Of a DNA stretch of 64,000 bases, positions 62,781 through 64,000 are shown in pieces. The notes below the pieces were generated by a model, which saw nothing but the letters and a program-made list of their open reading frames with translations, searched no databases and had not been told where the DNA came from. Source of the stretch: Candidatus Saccharimonadota bacterium (GTDB lineage: Bacteria > Patescibacteriota > Saccharimonadia > Saccharimonadales > Saccharimonadaceae). A program made the position numbers and the translations under genes. The stretch is from positions 124,001 through 188,000 of the forward strand of contig JAQBRS010000005.1 in NCBI GenBank assembly GCA_028286395.1, read 5' to 3'. The stretch's first letter is position 1; each line of letters starts with the position of its first letter.

Positions 62781-62856
62781 GGGGCTGTAGCTCATCGGTC
62801 AGAGCAGGCGGCTCATAACCACTTGGTAGATAGTTCAACTCTATCCAGCCCCACCA
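62781..62856 (+). tRNA. tRNA-Ile2 (CAU, lysidine-modified), CCA encoded
   Basis: Acceptor GGGGCTG/CAGCCCC, discriminator A, CCA encoded, anticodon loop CTCATAA. The segment AGAGCAGGCG-GCTCATAACCACTTGGT is close to the diagnostic tRNA-Ile2 sequence and unlike elongator Met. TATAAT is at 62765-62770. The lysidine synthase gene is at 25483. Confidence 0.88.
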
Positions 62857-62925
62857 AAAAGCCTAGAAACATAAAGGTACAAACGTTATTATTGGGATAA
62901 TACATAAGCGATAGGCAAATATGAC

Positions 62926-62958
62926 AAAAAATAACGCTTCAAAAGAAGCGTTATTTTT
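62926..62958. terminator. Bidirectional terminator between tRNA-Ile2 and the acidic-protein gene
   Basis: AAAAATAACGCTTC and GAAGCGTTATTTTT around AAAA, with A and T tracts on both sides. Confidence 0.85.
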
Positions 62959-62980
62959 AGTTCAAAGTGGAAACGAGCGA

Positions 62981-63280
62981 TTACTCGTCGTCGTCATCTT
63001 CGATAGGATCGTTCGCCGCAGCCCTTGCCCAGTCGCCGCCATAGTTTGGACGACGGGAAGGTTTAGGCGCAACAGGTTTTTGTTCAACCGTTGCGGCAGA
63101 ACCTAGTCCTTTTGTGATGTGCCCAGAAGCTGTCGTGTCTTCTTCGTCAGGACCAGGGGCTTCAATAGAGTCAAAGTCGAATGGCTCGGGAACAAATGGT
63201 TCCGGAAGTGGAAGGACATTGCCGTCTTCATCTTCGAAGCTTCGGTTGTCAGTAGGAAGTAATCTGCCGTTTTCAATCAT
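62981..63280 (-). CDS. Acidic hypothetical protein
   Basis: 99 residues from ATG 63280 (an ATG two codons earlier at 63286 is less likely). Low-complexity: Asp/Glu/Pro-rich front ('PLPEPFVPEPFDFDSIEAPGP' core, split), a basic 'KPSRRPNYGGDWARAA' segment and a final acidic DDDDE. No signal or membrane helix; probably disordered. Function unknown. Confidence 0.65.
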   Translation of the reverse strand: MIENGRLLPTDNRSFEDEDGNVLPLPEPFVPEPFDFDSIEAPGPDEEDTTASGHITKGLGSAATVEQKPVAPKPSRRPNYGGDWARAAANDPIEDDDDE

Positions 63281-63286
63281 GGTCAT

Positions 63287-63315
63287 ATGATAGCATAAAC
63301 GGTATGAAAAGTCAA
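63287..63315 (-). promoter_or_regulatory. Promoter giving a leaderless transcript of the acidic-protein gene
   Basis: Minus-strand TTGACT (63310-63315), 17-base spacer, TATCAT (63287-63292); ATG 63280 follows after 6 bases. Confidence 0.65.
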
Positions 63316-63316
63316 T

Positions 63317-64000
63317 CTACTCCCAGCGGAAGACTCGGAAAGCGATGATGTAAATAACGACCAACCATGCGCCGATTAAGCCAATTTGCGGAAGGATATC
63401 GATGAAGTTCTTGCCTTCCGTTGCAATCAAGCGAATACCGTCAATAATCGGGGTGAGCGGAAGGAATGCCGACACGTGCTGTAGCCAATCTGGCATGAGG
63501 TACCGAGGAAAGAAGGTTCCAGACAGGAACATCATTGGGAAGACGATAATGTTCGATAGTGGCGCAGCCTGCCGTTCGTTCTTTGCCCAGCCACCAAGTG
63601 CAAGACCAATACCGAGAATCGTGACCATGCCCAGCAGTAGGAATATGATTAACTCGAACCAGTTCCCCACTATATCCAGATGGAAGACGAAGATGGCGAC
63701 AACGAACAATGCAGTAAAGCTAACGATGCCGATTGCTGCCTGAGCAATCACAGTTGAAAGGAAGTACTGCCACACGCGAAGTGGCGTGGTGCTGAGGCGA
63801 CGAAGAATCCCCATCTTCTTTAGTTCTGGGAAAACGTTCACTGGACCAAAGATACCCATACCAATAAGCGAGAAGCCAAGCAATCCTGCAAAGGTGTAAT
63901 CAAAGGCACTGAGGCTGTTTTCGTTGAGCTGTGTGCCCTTAACGGTAAATGGCGTCACATTGTGAACAAGCGTGCCATTCACGGCGCTAAATTGAGCGTT
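63317..64000 (-). CDS. ABC-2 type transporter permease, C-terminal part (runs off right edge)
   Basis: The frame is open to base 64000, so the start is outside the window. About 228 residues are seen, with five or six helices. 'FGPVNVFPELKKMGILRRLSTTPLRVWQYFLS' and 'MMFLSGTFFPRYLMPDWLQHVSAFLPLTPIIDGIRL' (each split here) are the conserved ABC2_membrane core. Such permeases export polymers, drugs or lipids with a partner ATPase. Confidence 0.88.
   Translation of the reverse strand, partial: NAQFSAVNGTLVHNVTPFTVKGTQLNENSLSAFDYTFAGLLGFSLIGMGIFGPVNVFPELKKMGILRRLSTTPLRVWQYFLSTVIAQAAIGIVSFTALFVVAIFVFHLDIVGNWFELIIFLLLGMVTILGIGLALGGWAKNERQAAPLSNIIVFPMMFLSGTFFPRYLMPDWLQHVSAFLPLTPIIDGIRLIATEGKNFIDILPQIGLIGAWLVVIYIIAFRVFRWE

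Overview
The window looks like a chromosomal segment of a candidate-phyla-radiation (Patescibacteria) bacterium, most likely a Saccharibacterium (TM7). This is inferred from content, not a database match. Envelope features are Gram-positive-like (sortase, LPNTG peptide, no LPS genes). Type IV pili and ComEC point to DNA uptake. Housekeeping proteins are compact (237-residue HrcA, 128-residue TsaB, 277-residue TilS), many small secreted or membrane proteins are lineage-specific, and UGA is an ordinary stop codon. Genes are tightly packed, often overlapping by 1-8 bases, and several appear to be translated from leaderless mRNAs: a -10 hexamer lies 6-9 bases before the start codon.

Layout. 1-7300, mainly minus: the N-terminal part of comEC, tRNA-Lys, then membrane protein, DUF192 protein, RimK-type ATP-grasp ligase, RimB-like peptidase/ATP-grasp fusion, MATCAP/DUF1704-type metallopeptidase and dnaJ. 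7390-12118, plus: a surface-polysaccharide locus with a dockerin-bearing NodB deacetylase, a membrane-anchored cohesin-like protein, an LPNTG micro-peptide, a sortase and a PgaC-like glycosyltransferase. 12108-15528: CAP protein, small membrane proteins and a six-hairpin glycosidase. 15570-19511: a heat-shock block (dnaK, grpE, hrcA) with CIRCE operators, interrupted by a GC-richer gene behind an attenuator. 19508-26774, minus: nucleoside-monophosphate kinase, lepA, murJ, ftsH, tilS, bcp. 26830-34376: OpgC-like and GT39-like envelope proteins, tRNA-Pro, a tail-fibre-like SGNH-hydrolase module, COG4705 and EEP proteins. 34400-36909: rny, tsaB, tsaE. 36980-43155: type IV pilus genes pilB, C, M, N, O and a small partner, then a PRC-barrel gene. 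43152-51305: recX, recA, a prepilin, a PH-domain protein, ruvBAC with a transposase-like intruder, a lamin-tail surface protein and yebC. 51385-56736: Y-family polymerase, secreted proteins, tRNA-Met and a second tail-fibre-like module. 56805-64000: a 45-residue gene with its own promoter and terminator, a cysteine-less flavoprotein, initiator tRNA, an ECF sigma/anti-sigma operon, ftsB-like gene, tRNA-Ile2 and the C-terminal part of an ABC-2 permease.

How the parts work together. HrcA probably represses dnaJ, dnaK and hrcA-grpE through CIRCE elements that all carry the -35 hexamer inside their 9-base spacer. The pilus genes, prepilin, ComEC and RecA suit natural transformation. The deacetylase, cohesin, sortase and glycosyltransferase genes suggest a cell-tethered poly-N-acetylglucosamine-type modification system. 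The RimK, RimB-fusion and MATCAP-like genes suggest writing and trimming of C-terminal peptide tails. TilS and its substrate tRNA-Ile2 (CAU) are both present, with the other two CAU tRNAs.
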